Program-made: the position numbers and the translations under genes
Notes under the pieces: model-generated
Seen by the model: the letters and a program-made list of their open reading frames with translations, nothing else
Databases searched by the model: none
What the model was told of the DNA's origin: nothing
Shown here: positions 14,297-22,332 of the stretch, in pieces
Layout of the letters: the number at the start of each line of letters is the position of its first letter
Position numbering within the stretch: position 1 is the stretch's first letter
NCBI GenBank assembly: GCA_002448875.1
Contig: DKAS01000002.1
Span: forward strand, 552-25,195
Direction: 5' to 3'
DNA from: Proteobacteria bacterium UBA6920
GTDB lineage: Bacteria > Pseudomonadota > Gammaproteobacteria > SG8-11
DNA: 24,644 bases

Positions 14297-15655
14297 ATGT
14301 TCGAAAGCCTTACCGATCGCCTGAGTCAGACCCTGCGCCAGTTGCGCGGACAGGCGCGTCTCAGCGAAGACAATATCAAGGACACCCTGCGCGAAGTGCG
14401 TATGGCGCTGCTGGAGGCGGATGTCGCTTTGCCGGTGATCAAGGATTTCATCGAACAGGTGCGGGTGCGCGCTGTGGGGCAGGACGTGCTGCAAAGTTTG
14501 TCACCCGGGCAGGTGCTGATCAAGATCGTCAACGACGAATTGATACGCATCATGGGGCAGGCCAACGAAGATCTGCAGTTGAACGTGCGGCCACCGGCGG
14601 TCGTGCTGATGGCGGGGTTGCAGGGTTCGGGTAAGACCACTTCGGTGGCGAAGCTGGCGCGCTGGTTGAAGGAAAGAAAGAAAAAGTCTGTCATGGTCGT
14701 CAGTTGCGACGTCTACCGCCCGGCCGCCATCGAGCAGTTGCAGACCCTGGCCGGCGAGGTCGGCGTCGAATTCTTTCCCAGCGCCAGCTCGCACCAGCCG
14801 GTGGCGATCGCGCAGGCCGCCGTCGAGCAGGCCAGGCGCAATGCCATCGATGTGTTGCTGGTGGACACCGCCGGACGCTTGCACATCGATCAGGAGATGA
14901 TGGCGGAAATCAAGGCCATTCATGCCGCCGTGCAACCGGTGGAAACCCTGTTCGTCGTCGACAGCATGACGGGCCAGGATGCCGCCAATACCGCCAAGGC
15001 GTTTCACGATGCGCTGGATCTCACCGGCGTGATTCTCACCAAGACCGACGGCGACGCGCGCGGCGGCGCGGCCTTGTCGATCCGGCACATTACCGGCAAA
15101 CCGGTGAAGTTTCTCGGTGTCGGGGAAAAGACTACGGCGCTGGAGCCCTTTTTTCCCGAACGCATGGCCTCGCGCATTCTGGGCATGGGTGACGTGGTCA
15201 CCCTGGTCGAGGAAGTGGAGCGCACCATCGACAAGGCCAAGGCGGAGAAGGTCGCGAAAAAACTGCAGAAGGGCAAGGGCATAGATCTGGAGGACTTTCG
15301 CGACCAGTTGCGGCAGATGCAGAGCATGGGCGGCCTGGCCAGCATCATGGACAAGCTGCCGGGCATGGCGCAAATTCCACAGGCGGCCAAGGCGCAGATG
15401 GGTAATGACAAGGAGCTCAAGCGCCTGGAGGCTATCATCAACTCCATGACACCGCATGAGCGCCGTTTCCCCGACATGATTCGCGGCTCGCGCAAACGTC
15501 GCATCGCCACCGGTTCAGGTACCCAGGTGCAGGATGTGAACCGCTTGCTCAAGCAGTTCGTGCAAATGCAGAAAATGATGAAGAAAATGGGCAAGGGCGG
15601 TCTGAAAAACATGATGCGGGGCATGGCGGGTCGCCTGCCGTTTCCGCCGCGCTGA
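14297..15655 (+). CDS. ffh: Signal recognition particle protein Ffh
   Basis: Ffh binds 4.5S RNA and nascent signal sequences and, with FtsY, delivers ribosomes to the inner membrane. The 452-residue length matches E. coli Ffh (453). The helical N domain is followed by the GTPase G domain: P-loop GLQGSGKTT (about 105-113), DVYRPAAIEQL, DTAGRLH, TKTDGDARGG, and the GEKTTALEPF closing segment. The Met-rich M domain contains the RNA-binding core IRGSRKRRIATGSG and the C-terminal Met-rich tail that forms the signal-peptide groove. The start is the ATG at 14297 (MFESLTDRLSQTL), with AGGA upstream. A 16-residue in-frame extension to 14249 has no family resemblance. It leads the ribosomal-protein operon, separated from rpsP by 196 bp. 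Confidence 0.98.
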   Translation: MFESLTDRLSQTLRQLRGQARLSEDNIKDTLREVRMALLEADVALPVIKDFIEQVRVRAVGQDVLQSLSPGQVLIKIVNDELIRIMGQANEDLQLNVRPPAVVLMAGLQGSGKTTSVAKLARWLKERKKKSVMVVSCDVYRPAAIEQLQTLAGEVGVEFFPSASSHQPVAIAQAAVEQARRNAIDVLLVDTAGRLHIDQEMMAEIKAIHAAVQPVETLFVVDSMTGQDAANTAKAFHDALDLTGVILTKTDGDARGGAALSIRHITGKPVKFLGVGEKTTALEPFFPERMASRILGMGDVVTLVEEVERTIDKAKAEKVAKKLQKGKGIDLEDFRDQLRQMQSMGGLASIMDKLPGMAQIPQAAKAQMGNDKELKRLEAIINSMTPHERRFPDMIRGSRKRRIATGSGTQVQDVNRLLKQFVQMQKMMKKMGKGGLKNMMRGMAGRLPFPPR

Positions 15656-15766
15656 TTCGCCCGCGGGTGCCGCGCTGCCTGACTGCTAAAACCTGGTAAC
15701 GGGTGCGGCTAATGGCCGATCGACTATTTATCGCAGCGGGCAGTACCATTTCGCGGTGAAATCCCG

Positions 15767-15798
15767 TAAAATACGCGACCCTCACCCTCGCGGTGGGG
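15767..15798 (+). promoter_or_regulatory. Possible rpsP-operon promoter and leader hairpin
   Basis: In the 196-bp ffh-rpsP gap, TAAAAT (15767-15772) fits a -10 element; the expected -35 position is poor. A short stem begins at the predicted transcript start: CCTCACC (15780-15786) pairs with GGTGGGG (15792-15798) with one G-U pair. A hairpin at the extreme 5' end could stabilise the mRNA or serve feedback control, but neither is shown. Confidence 0.35.
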
Positions 15799-15851
15799 CA
15801 CCAATACCGGTATTTATACATAGTTTATTGAATTTTAAGGAATAAGTGCGA

Positions 15852-16103
15852 ATGGTAACGATTCGTTTATCGCGCGGTGGCGCCAAAGACAGTCCCTTCT
15901 ACCACGTGGTGGTGACCGATAGCCGCAATTCCCGCGACGGACGCTTTATCGAGCGTATCGGTTTCTTCAATCCACAGGCTCGCGGCCAGGATGAGAAAGT
16001 GCGTATCGATGTCGAACGCCTCAATCACTGGGTCGGCGTCGGTGCGCAACCCTCCGAGCGCGTGGCCAAGTTGGTCAAGAACCTGGCCAGCGCCGCCGCC
16101 TGA
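15852..16103 (+). CDS. rpsP: 30S ribosomal protein S16
   Basis: S16 binds 16S rRNA early in 30S assembly. The 83-residue protein has the full family pattern: [37 protein letters not shown] and the C-terminal [16 protein letters not shown]. The ATG at 15852 gives the standard N-terminus, with AAGGA at 15837-15841 upstream. A GTG two codons earlier (15846) is closer to that site than usual and would add an untypical residue pair. It is the first gene of the conserved rpsP-rimM-trmD-rplS operon, with rimM starting 61 bp later. Confidence 0.98.
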   Translation: MVTIRLSRGGAKDSPFYHVVVTDSRNSRDGRFIERIGFFNPQARGQDEKVRIDVERLNHWVGVGAQPSERVAKLVKNLASAAA

Positions 16104-16123
16104 TCTGGTGGTTACGCCTGTTG

Positions 16124-16145
16124 CGTTGCGGGCTGCAGCGCAACG
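16124..16145 (+). other. Intercistronic hairpin between rpsP and rimM
   Basis: CGTTGCG (16124-16130) and CGCAACG (16139-16145) form a perfect 7-bp stem around an 8-base loop, 20 bases before the rimM start. No T-run follows. It may tune the ratio of S16 to RimM through partial termination, mRNA processing or occlusion of the rimM start. Confidence 0.4.
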
Positions 16146-16164
16146 GGCCGCGTCGGGGCGGAGT

Positions 16165-16674
16165 ATGAGCGCTTCTGGTGACTATCTCCCGGTAGGGCGA
16201 ATCTCCGGTGTTTTCGGTGTTCACGGCTGGCTGAAGATCTTTTCTTACACCGAGCCGCGGCACAATATCCTGAATTATTCCCCCTGGTATCTCCTGCAAG
16301 ACGGTCAATGGGTCGCCCATGAGCTGATCGATGGGCAGAGCCATGGCAAGGGCGTGGTCGCCCGCCTGGCGGCAGCGAGCGATCGCGACCGGGCGGCCGC
16401 CCTGGTCGGCACCGAAATCGCCATCTCCCGCCAGCAGCTTCCCGTGCTGCAGGACAATGAATATTACTGGCGCGACCTCGAAGGCATGCGGGTGCTCACC
16501 CCCCGCGGCGAGGAACTCGGCGTGGTGGACTACCTGTTCGAAACCGGTTCCAACGACGTCATGGTGGTGGCCGGTGAGCGCGAACGCCTGATCCCCTTTA
16601 TCCGCGATGAGGTCGTGGTGAAAGTGGATAAAGAGCAGGGCGTGATTGTCGTCGATTGGGACGTGGATTTCTGA
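16165..16674 (+). CDS. rimM: 16S rRNA processing factor RimM
   Basis: RimM assists maturation of the 30S head and interacts with protein S19. The 169 residues show the N-terminal RimM domain with [21 protein letters not shown] and a C-terminal PRC-barrel: [11 protein letters not shown], then NDVMVV and LIPFI. The protein ends VVDWDVDF, close to the usual end of the family. The ATG at 16165 is preceded by GGGGCGGAG. The frame is open upstream into rpsP, but that part is only a shadow of the S16 gene. It ends 13 bp before trmD, consistent with one transcript. Confidence 0.97.
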   Translation: MSASGDYLPVGRISGVFGVHGWLKIFSYTEPRHNILNYSPWYLLQDGQWVAHELIDGQSHGKGVVARLAAASDRDRAAALVGTEIAISRQQLPVLQDNEYYWRDLEGMRVLTPRGEELGVVDYLFETGSNDVMVVAGERERLIPFIRDEVVVKVDKEQGVIVVDWDVDF

Positions 16675-16687
16675 GGCGGCAACCCCG

Positions 16688-17425
16688 GTGCGCATAGACG
16701 TTATCACCCTGTTCCCCGATATGTTCGACCTGGTCAGCCGTTACGGCATCAACCGCCGGGCGCTGGATTCGGGCGTATTGCAACTGCATACCTGGAATCC
16801 CCGGGACTACACCCGTGACAGGCATCGCACCGTGGATGACCGTCCCTATGGCGGCGGTCCCGGTATGGTGATGCTGGTCGAGCCCCTGCGCCGGACCCTG
16901 GCCGCGGCCCGCGCCGGCGGCGGCGGCGGACCGCTGATTTACCTGTCGCCCCAGGGTCGGCCGCTGACCCAGCAGCGCTTGCGCGAACTCAAGTCCCTGC
17001 CGGCGATGCTGCTGCTGGCCGGCCGCTACGAGGGGGTGGACGAGCGCCTGCTGCAGCTGGAAGTGGATGAGGAGATCTCCCTGGGAGACTATGTGCTCAG
17101 TGGGGGCGAGCTGCCGGCCATGGTCCTGATCGACGGGCTGGCCCGTCTGCTGCCCGGGGTGCTGGGTAACGAGGACTCCAGCGAGCAGGATTCCTTCAGT
17201 CAGGGCCTGCTGGATTGCCCCCATTACACGCGGCCGGAGGAGGTCGAGGGCTTGCGGGTGCCCGACGTCTTGCTGAGCGGAAACCACAAGGATATTGCGG
17301 CTTGGCGGCTGAAAAATGCCCTGGGCCGGACCTGGGAACGGCGCAAAGACATTATAGAAAAGATGGAATTAACGAAAGAGCAGCAAATTCTGCTGGCCGA
17401 GTATCGAAAAGAACATGATAAATGA
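16688..17425 (+). CDS. trmD: tRNA (guanine-N1-)-methyltransferase
   Basis: TrmD methylates G37 of tRNAs that read codons starting with C or G, using S-adenosylmethionine, and so guards against frameshifts. The 245-residue protein is a SPOUT enzyme. The SAM-binding trefoil-knot segments are present: [24 protein letters not shown] (about residues 112-124) and [16 protein letters not shown]. The [23 protein letters not shown] segment and the helical C-terminal domain ([11 protein letters not shown]) follow. The start is GTG at 16688, which yields the standard [11 protein letters not shown]-terminus 13 bp after rimM. The position third in the operon matches E. coli. Confidence 0.98.
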   Translation: MRIDVITLFPDMFDLVSRYGINRRALDSGVLQLHTWNPRDYTRDRHRTVDDRPYGGGPGMVMLVEPLRRTLAAARAGGGGGPLIYLSPQGRPLTQQRLRELKSLPAMLLLAGRYEGVDERLLQLEVDEEISLGDYVLSGGELPAMVLIDGLARLLPGVLGNEDSSEQDSFSQGLLDCPHYTRPEEVEGLRVPDVLLSGNHKDIAAWRLKNALGRTWERRKDIIEKMELTKEQQILLAEYRKEHDK

Positions 17426-17437
17426 CACGAATGTCTT

Positions 17438-17443
17438 TATAAT
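17438..17443 (+). promoter_or_regulatory. Possible internal promoter before rplS
   Basis: A perfect TATAAT occurs in the 75-bp trmD-rplS gap, but no good -35 element stands 16-18 bases upstream. It could boost rplS above trmD, since L19 is needed in far larger amounts. The perfect hexamer is the only support. Confidence 0.25.
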
Positions 17444-17500
17444 ACGCCGTTTTTCGACGCCGCATTCCGGCTACCAAGATTGCATTCAGGAGCAAGAGTC

Positions 17501-17872
17501 ATGAGTAACATCATTGACCAGATTGAAAAAGAACAAATGACGCGGGAAGTGCCCGCATTCGATACCGGTGATTCGGTAGAAGTCAAAGTGAAGGTAATTG
17601 AAGGCGACCGCGAGCGTCTGCAGGCGTTCGAAGGCGTGGTCATTGCCAAGCGCAACCGCGGCCTCAATTCATCGTTCACCGTACGCAAGATTTCGCACGG
17701 TGAGGGGGTGGAGCGCGTATTCCAGACTTACAGCCCTTCCATTCAAGACATCAAAGTCGTGCGCAAGGGTCACACCCGGCGCGCCAAGCTGTACTATCTG
17801 CGCGGTCGCACCGGCAAATCGGCGCGTATCCGCGAGAAGATCAGCGCGACCACGGCTGAAAAAGCCGAATAA
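17501..17872 (+). CDS. rplS: 50S ribosomal protein L19
   Basis: L19 sits at the 30S-50S interface. The 123-residue protein carries the family landmarks: [10 protein letters not shown] at the start, [56 protein letters not shown], and the basic end [15 protein letters not shown]. It is a few residues longer than the E. coli protein (115) at the C-terminus. The ATG at 17501 has AGGAG about nine bases upstream. It is the last gene of the operon and is followed by two hairpins, the second with a T-run. Confidence 0.98.
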   Translation: MSNIIDQIEKEQMTREVPAFDTGDSVEVKVKVIEGDRERLQAFEGVVIAKRNRGLNSSFTVRKISHGEGVERVFQTYSPSIQDIKVVRKGHTRRAKLYYLRGRTGKSARIREKISATTAEKAE

Positions 17873-17877
17873 TCCGC

Positions 17878-17941
17878 CGGGCGGTCTGACCGCCCGCGCG
17901 AGATTTCTGCAGGGGCGGATGGCCACATCCCGCCCCTTTTT
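17878..17941 (+). terminator. Terminator of the rpsP-rplS operon
   Basis: Two hairpins follow the rplS stop. The first is an almost perfect palindrome, CGGGCGGTC (17878-17886) against GACCGCCCG (17888-17896), without a T-run. The second pairs GGGGCGGATG (17912-17921) with CATCCCGCCCC (17926-17936), with a one-base bulge, and runs straight into TTTTT (17937-17941). This is a typical intrinsic terminator. Confidence 0.85.
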
Positions 17942-17991
17942 GCTGCGTGGATTGGCACTGTTTGTGCTGGTCTTTCGCCATTTAAGCGACA

Positions 17992-19782
17992 ATGCGCAGC
18001 ATTTTCATGGGCAGAACGGTACGGCGGCTGGCAGCCGCCTTTGGCGTTGGTTTTTTTCTTACCTCGATTCCGGTGCTGGCAAGCACCCTGGAAGAAATTA
18101 CCGCGCTGGGTAACGCCGGCTCTCTTGGTCTGGCGATTCGGCTGTTGGAACGTTATCAACCGCCGATCGAGGACGATGAGCAGTGGGTGGCCTGGGAGCG
18201 CGAACGTCTCAATCTCTATGATCGTACCGGCAAGCTGGATCTGCTGATTCAGCGCATCGCCGCCACCAAGGATCTGATTCCCGACAATATCGCCCGCTGG
18301 CTGCTGCTGCAGGCCGTGCATGCCTATCTGGCCAAGGGCGAGGGCGCCGGCGCGCGCCGACTGCTGACCGAGCTTATCTGGCAGGAACACGGCGCGCTGA
18401 ACAGCAGCGACGGTTTGCGCGCGCGGCGCCTGCTGATACGCGGTCTGCTCTATGAAAACCAATATCGCGACGCGCTGATCGCCCTGGAGGATTACCAGGC
18501 CGAATTCGGCGTGGAAAGCGAATACCTCGGCAACGAAGACTGGTTTACCGATCAGGCGATGGTTTATGTGCTGAACAACCGGCTGAGTCAGGCCTACGAG
18601 ATTCTGCAGCGCGAGACCGCGCCCCGGCCTTCGCCCTTGAAACTGCTGGTGGCGCTGCGCCGGCACAGTATGGACACCGAGCAGGTGCTGCGCGAATGTC
18701 GCCGTATCCTCGATTCCGGCGGCGCGCCGCAACAGGCGTCATTATACTGGGCGGTGTTCGCCGAGGCGGCTGGTGCGCTGGGCCATGGCCTTGAACAGGC
18801 GCATGCTCTGGAACAAAGTCTTACCCTGCTTGGGAACGAGCCGTTTGTCAAAGGCGTATATGCCCTCGATCCAGACCGGCTGTGGAAAGCGTATCGGCAG
18901 TTAAAGCCGTCCCTGTCCCGGGTGCTGGGAATGGGGGCGGCGACCGATGATGCCGCCTGGTTCGATGCCGCCGCCCGTCAGCAAAAGAAAAATACGATCT
19001 ACAGCCGTTTTATCTACGCCATGCTGGCTATGGACGGCGCCGATTCCTGGGTGCGCGATCATGCGCATCAGATGTATGCCGCGGCCACCATGCGCCTGCC
19101 CGAAGGTGATCTGTTGTTGCAGGCGCTGTATCTGCGCGCCCGCCTGTTTCCAGATACCGCCAACCTGCCCCCCGGGGTGCGCCATCTCCTGATCGATGAG
19201 GCGATCAAGGATGCGGATACGCCCCTGGCATCGCGCCTGATGCGCGGTTTGTCGCAAGCGCCGGAGGGAGTCTCCGAGCTGGACTGGAAACTGCGGCAGG
19301 CGCGGGTGCACATCATGGCTGGCCAGCATCAACAGGGTACCGAGGTCATTCTGGGGCTGCTCAAGGAAGTCGACACATTCTCGGGTGAACAACAGGACCG
19401 ACTGATGCAGGTGCTGTTCGATTTGCAGGCCGTAGGCGAGCATCGCAGCGTGGTGCCCCTGTTCGAAACGGTTTTCAATCGTACCTCGGATATTCAACGT
19501 CGACGCGAAATCCTGTTTTGGATCGCCGACTCCATGCAGGAACAAAAAAATTATGATGAAGCAGCCCGTTATTATCTGAAATCCGCCACTTTGGCCGATG
19601 GCAGCGCCATGGATTTGTGGGCGCAAAGCGCCCGCTTCAAAGCCGCCGAAATGTTGACGCTTGCTGGATTGCCCTTGGATGCCCGCAAGATATATCAAGA
19701 ATTACTGAGAGTTACCTCGGATGCCAGCCAGCGTAGCCAATTACAGCGCAATATTCAGCAACTGGCCTACCGTGGGCAGTAA
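17992..19782 (+). CDS. Exported helical-repeat (TPR-like) protein of unknown function
   Basis: The 596-residue protein has an N-terminal signal: basic residues, a hydrophobic stretch at about 14-28 and a V-L-A-S cleavage region near residue 31. It is therefore probably periplasmic. Almost all the rest is alpha-helical and reads like degenerate tetratricopeptide repeats. The clearest are near the C-terminus: REILFWIADSMQEQKNYDEA followed by ARYYLKSATLADGSAMDLWA, then LAGLPLDARKIYQELLRV. TPR proteins usually act as scaffolds for protein or peptidoglycan-enzyme complexes; no catalytic motif is seen. The start could be the ATG at 17992 or at 18007; neither has a clear ribosome-binding site. It follows the rplS terminator, so it needs its own promoter, and lies 110 bp before ogt. 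I do not recognise a named family. Confidence 0.85.
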   Translation: MRSIFMGRTVRRLAAAFGVGFFLTSIPVLASTLEEITALGNAGSLGLAIRLLERYQPPIEDDEQWVAWERERLNLYDRTGKLDLLIQRIAATKDLIPDNIARWLLLQAVHAYLAKGEGAGARRLLTELIWQEHGALNSSDGLRARRLLIRGLLYENQYRDALIALEDYQAEFGVESEYLGNEDWFTDQAMVYVLNNRLSQAYEILQRETAPRPSPLKLLVALRRHSMDTEQVLRECRRILDSGGAPQQASLYWAVFAEAAGALGHGLEQAHALEQSLTLLGNEPFVKGVYALDPDRLWKAYRQLKPSLSRVLGMGAATDDAAWFDAAARQQKKNTIYSRFIYAMLAMDGADSWVRDHAHQMYAAATMRLPEGDLLLQALYLRARLFPDTANLPPGVRHLLIDEAIKDADTPLASRLMRGLSQAPEGVSELDWKLRQARVHIMAGQHQQGTEVILGLLKEVDTFSGEQQDRLMQVLFDLQAVGEHRSVVPLFETVFNRTSDIQRRREILFWIADSMQEQKNYDEAARYYLKSATLADGSAMDLWAQSARFKAAEMLTLAGLPLDARKIYQELLRVTSDASQRSQLQRNIQQLAYRGQ

Positions 19783-19835
19783 GCAGGGAATTACTGTATT
19801 TTATCTATGCGTTCCGGAATTTATTGTTAAATATA

Positions 19836-19864
19836 TTTAATTTCGCAAAAGTTGTGTATAGAAT
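19836..19864 (+). promoter_or_regulatory. Putative sigma-70 promoter for ogt-xerD
   Basis: TTTAAT (19836-19841) and TAGAAT (19859-19864) are 17 bases apart, in an A+T-rich gap. The -10 matches consensus in five of six positions, the -35 in about three. The start of transcription would fall near 19871, some 20 bases before the ogt start codon. Confidence 0.45.
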
Positions 19865-19892
19865 GATCGCGTTACCGTGATCGGAATTTAGG

Positions 19893-20393
19893 ATGGGGAG
19901 CGATAATTCTGAGGTCTACGACGCGGTAATTGCCTATCCATTGGCCACGGGTGAGACGCGTCTTGCGATCACCGTCGTTGGCGGTAAATTGGCTGGAATT
20001 GATTATAAAAAACACATCGCGCTGCAAGCGCCTGTCGATTCTCTCGCCAAGGAAGTGGTGTGGCAATTAGAGCGGTATTTTGCAGATCCCTGCAACGGAT
20101 TTGACCTGCCTCTTGGATTACGCGGTACTCCCTTCCAGATCAAAGTGTGGCAAGCGCTGCTCACTGTAGCGCCCGGCACCGTGCTGACCTATGGCCAACT
20201 GGCCGCGCAATTGGGTACGGGGCCGCGGGCCGTGGGGGGTGCCTGCCGGCACAATCCGATTTCGATCGTGGTGCCGTGTCATCGGGTGGTCGCCAGACTG
20301 GGAATTGGCGGTTATTCCGGCGAGACGCAGGGAGGGGAGGTTCAAATAAAAAGACAATTACTGCAACACGAACGCTTCCAACAACAACCTTAA
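19893..20393 (+). CDS. ogt: Methylated-DNA--protein-cysteine methyltransferase
   Basis: This suicide repair enzyme moves the alkyl group from O6-alkylguanine in DNA to its own cysteine. The 166 residues show the N-terminal alpha/beta domain and the DNA-binding/active-site domain: GTPFQIKVWQALL, TYGQLAAQLG, then RAVGGACRHNPISIVVPCHRVV with acceptor Cys129 in the diagnostic PCHRV. The length fits Ogt rather than Ada, which carries an extra regulatory domain. The ATG at 19893 has only an AGG directly before it, and the short upstream leader suggests weak translation. It is probably co-transcribed with xerD, 29 bp downstream. Confidence 0.94.
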   Translation: MGSDNSEVYDAVIAYPLATGETRLAITVVGGKLAGIDYKKHIALQAPVDSLAKEVVWQLERYFADPCNGFDLPLGLRGTPFQIKVWQALLTVAPGTVLTYGQLAAQLGTGPRAVGGACRHNPISIVVPCHRVVARLGIGGYSGETQGGEVQIKRQLLQHERFQQQP

Positions 20394-20422
20394 GAAATGG
20401 TGTTCTATGAGGGGCAGAAAAC

Positions 20423-21322
20423 ATGGTGGAAGGAAGTATTTCAATGCTCGAGCAATTTATCGATGCACTGTGGATGGAGCGCGGGCTGAGCAAGAATACG
20501 CTGGCAGCGTACCGGGCGGACATAACCGGTCTGGCCAACTGGCTGCAACAGGCGCGGCAAAGTGAACTGGGCGCGGCGCGCCGGCAGGACATTCTCGATT
20601 ACTTCGCGCATCGCGTGGAACAGGGGGCACAACCCCGATCGACGGCGCGTCTGCTGTCGAGCATCCGGCGGTTTTATCAATATTTCGTGCGTCAGGGCAA
20701 ACTGACGGACGATCCCAGCGCGAAAATCGATGCGCCGAAGCTGGGTCGCACCCTGCCGACCTCGCTGACCGAATCCGAAGTGGAAGCGCTGCTGGACGCG
20801 CCGGACACCGGCGATATTCTCGGCCTGCGTGACCGTACCATGCTGGAGTTGCTGTATGCCGGCGGGTTGCGCGTTTCAGAACTGGTGACGCTGAATATTT
20901 CCCAGGTTAGTCTGCAGCAGGGCGTCGTTCGTCTCAACGGCAAGGGCAATAAGGAACGCCTGGTGCCCCTGGGTGAGGAAGCGGTCAATTGGCTGCAACG
21001 TTATCTGGCGGATTCCCGCCCCTTCCTGGTCAAAGGCAAACAAAGTGAGTCCTTGTTCGTCACCCGCCGTGGCGGCGCCATGACCCGGCAGGCCTTCTGG
21101 TATATCATCAAGCGCTATGCCAGCAATGCCGCGATCAAGAAAGACCTGTCTCCACACACCTTGCGTCATTCTTTTGCAACCCACTTGTTGAATAATGGTG
21201 CGGATCTGCGGGTGGTGCAGATGCTGCTGGGACACAGCGACCTTTCTACCACTCAGATATACACCCATGTGGCCCGGGAACGTCTGAAAGAGTTGCACGA
21301 ACAGCATCATCCCCGGGGATAA
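20423..21322 (+). CDS. xerD: Site-specific tyrosine recombinase XerD
   Basis: XerD works with XerC at the dif site near the terminus to resolve chromosome dimers, under FtsK control. The 299-residue protein has the SAM-like core-binding domain (about 1-95) and the catalytic domain. All six active-site residues are present: Arg150 (GGLRVSEL), Lys174 (GKGNKERLVPL), His245 and Arg248 (HTLRHSFATHLL), His271 (LLGHSDLSTTQIYTH) and the nucleophile Tyr280. Either ATG 20423 (GAGGGGC upstream) or ATG 20444 (AAGGAAG upstream) could start it; the latter gives a 292-residue protein closer to E. coli XerD (298). XerD rather than XerC is supported by the downstream dsbC, the classical gammaproteobacterial order. 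Confidence 0.95.
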   Translation: MVEGSISMLEQFIDALWMERGLSKNTLAAYRADITGLANWLQQARQSELGAARRQDILDYFAHRVEQGAQPRSTARLLSSIRRFYQYFVRQGKLTDDPSAKIDAPKLGRTLPTSLTESEVEALLDAPDTGDILGLRDRTMLELLYAGGLRVSELVTLNISQVSLQQGVVRLNGKGNKERLVPLGEEAVNWLQRYLADSRPFLVKGKQSESLFVTRRGGAMTRQAFWYIIKRYASNAAIKKDLSPHTLRHSFATHLLNNGADLRVVQMLLGHSDLSTTQIYTHVARERLKELHEQHHPRG

Positions 21323-21329
21323 TTTACAG

Positions 21330-21370
21330 CCCTGGTTGGCGGACAAACCGGATTTGTCCGCTAACCAAGG
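21330..21370. other. Long hairpin between xerD and dsbC
   Basis: Bases 21330-21347 and 21353-21370 form an 18-position stem with 16 Watson-Crick pairs, one G-U and one mismatch, around a 5-base loop (CCGGA). It begins eight bases after the xerD stop. No T-run follows on the plus strand, so it is either a non-canonical terminator or an mRNA processing/stability element. Confidence 0.7.
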
Positions 21371-21530
21371 TAGCGTGCCCGAGTCTGCAGCTTAACCGTA
21401 TCGACGCTATGGTATAACGCCTGCGTAATCGCTGGCTATCCCGCGATGTGTGGTTTATTGTTGGCGTCTAGCAGGTGTTTCCTGGCAACAGTGGATCTAA
21501 TTCAACAGTTCTCGTTTGAAGGTAAATTTG

Positions 21531-22259
21531 ATGATAAACAGAATGTTAGTGCTTCTATCTTTACTAGTGGTAACCACTGCCGTCTGGTCGGCGGACGATG
21601 CCAAGGCCCGCGAGGATATTCGCGCCGCTTTGGCGGGGGTGATGCCGCAAGCGCCGGATTCCATCGAGCCTTCCGTCGTGCCGGGTCTGTATGAAGTGGC
21701 CATTGGCGCCCAGGTGTTCTATATGAGCGCCGACGGCAAGTATTTTTTTCAGGGAGACATTTTCGATATCAAGAGCCGGGTGAATATCACCGATGATCAT
21801 CGTTCCGGCGGTCGCAAGAAAATCATCGACGGTATCAAGGAAGACACCATGATCGTGTTCACGCCCAAGGAAGTCAAACATGTGGTGACGGTGTTTACCG
21901 ATGTGGATTGCGGCTACTGCCGTAAGCTGCATTCGGAAATCGATACCTATCTGAAGGAAGGCATCAAGATCCGTTATCTGGCTTTTCCCCGTTCCGGGAT
22001 CGGCAGCCCGTCATACGACAAGGCGGTGTCCGTCTGGTGTGCAGCGGACAAGCAAAGCGCCATGACCAAGGCCAAGGCCGGCGGCCAGGTGGCGAAGATG
22101 GATAAAGAATGCGCCAATCCGGTCAAGGATCACTATAATGCCGGCGGCGCCCTGGGTGTGACCGGAACGCCGACCCTGGTGTTTTCCAACGGTAAAGTGA
22201 TTCCCGGTTATCTGCCGGCGGACCGCCTGCGTCAGGAGTTGGAAAAAGAGAACCTGTAG
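21531..22259 (+). CDS. dsbC: Thiol:disulfide interchange protein DsbC
   Basis: DsbC is a periplasmic dimeric isomerase that repairs wrongly paired disulfides and is kept reduced by DsbD. The 242 residues begin with a Sec signal peptide (cleavage near residue 21, V-W-S-A). An N-terminal dimerisation domain follows, then a thioredoxin-fold domain with the active-site CGYC (127-130) and the cis-proline in GVTGTPTLVF. The structural cysteine pair seen in E. coli DsbC is represented by Cys170 and Cys194. I chose the ATG at 21531, with AAGG upstream; a TTG five codons earlier (21516) is less likely. It follows xerD, as in E. coli, but 208 bp separate them and include a long hairpin. A strong terminator follows. 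Confidence 0.95.
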   Translation: MINRMLVLLSLLVVTTAVWSADDAKAREDIRAALAGVMPQAPDSIEPSVVPGLYEVAIGAQVFYMSADGKYFFQGDIFDIKSRVNITDDHRSGGRKKIIDGIKEDTMIVFTPKEVKHVVTVFTDVDCGYCRKLHSEIDTYLKEGIKIRYLAFPRSGIGSPSYDKAVSVWCAADKQSAMTKAKAGGQVAKMDKECANPVKDHYNAGGALGVTGTPTLVFSNGKVIPGYLPADRLRQELEKENL

Positions 22260-22284
22260 CACGCAAGGGCGTTGCTGCTTATCA

Positions 22285-22332
22285 GGGCCGGTCATCGCGG
22301 GGCAAGCGCCGCGGCGACCGGCCCTTTGTTTT
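22285..22332 (+). terminator. Intrinsic terminator of dsbC
   Basis: GGGCCGGTC (22285-22293) and GACCGGCCC (22316-22324) form a 9-bp stem with additional inner pairing, followed by TTTGTTTT (22325-22332). This is a classic rho-independent terminator on the plus strand. Confidence 0.92.

Noticed and set aside
14501..15457. A 318-codon open frame on the minus strand
   Set aside because: It is the mirror of the Ffh GTPase domain. Its His/Gln/Leu-rich composition is that of a shadow frame.
21330..21370. Could the palindrome after xerD be the dif site?
   Set aside because: It does not resemble the 28-bp dif consensus with its short central spacer. The arms are too long and the centre is wrong.
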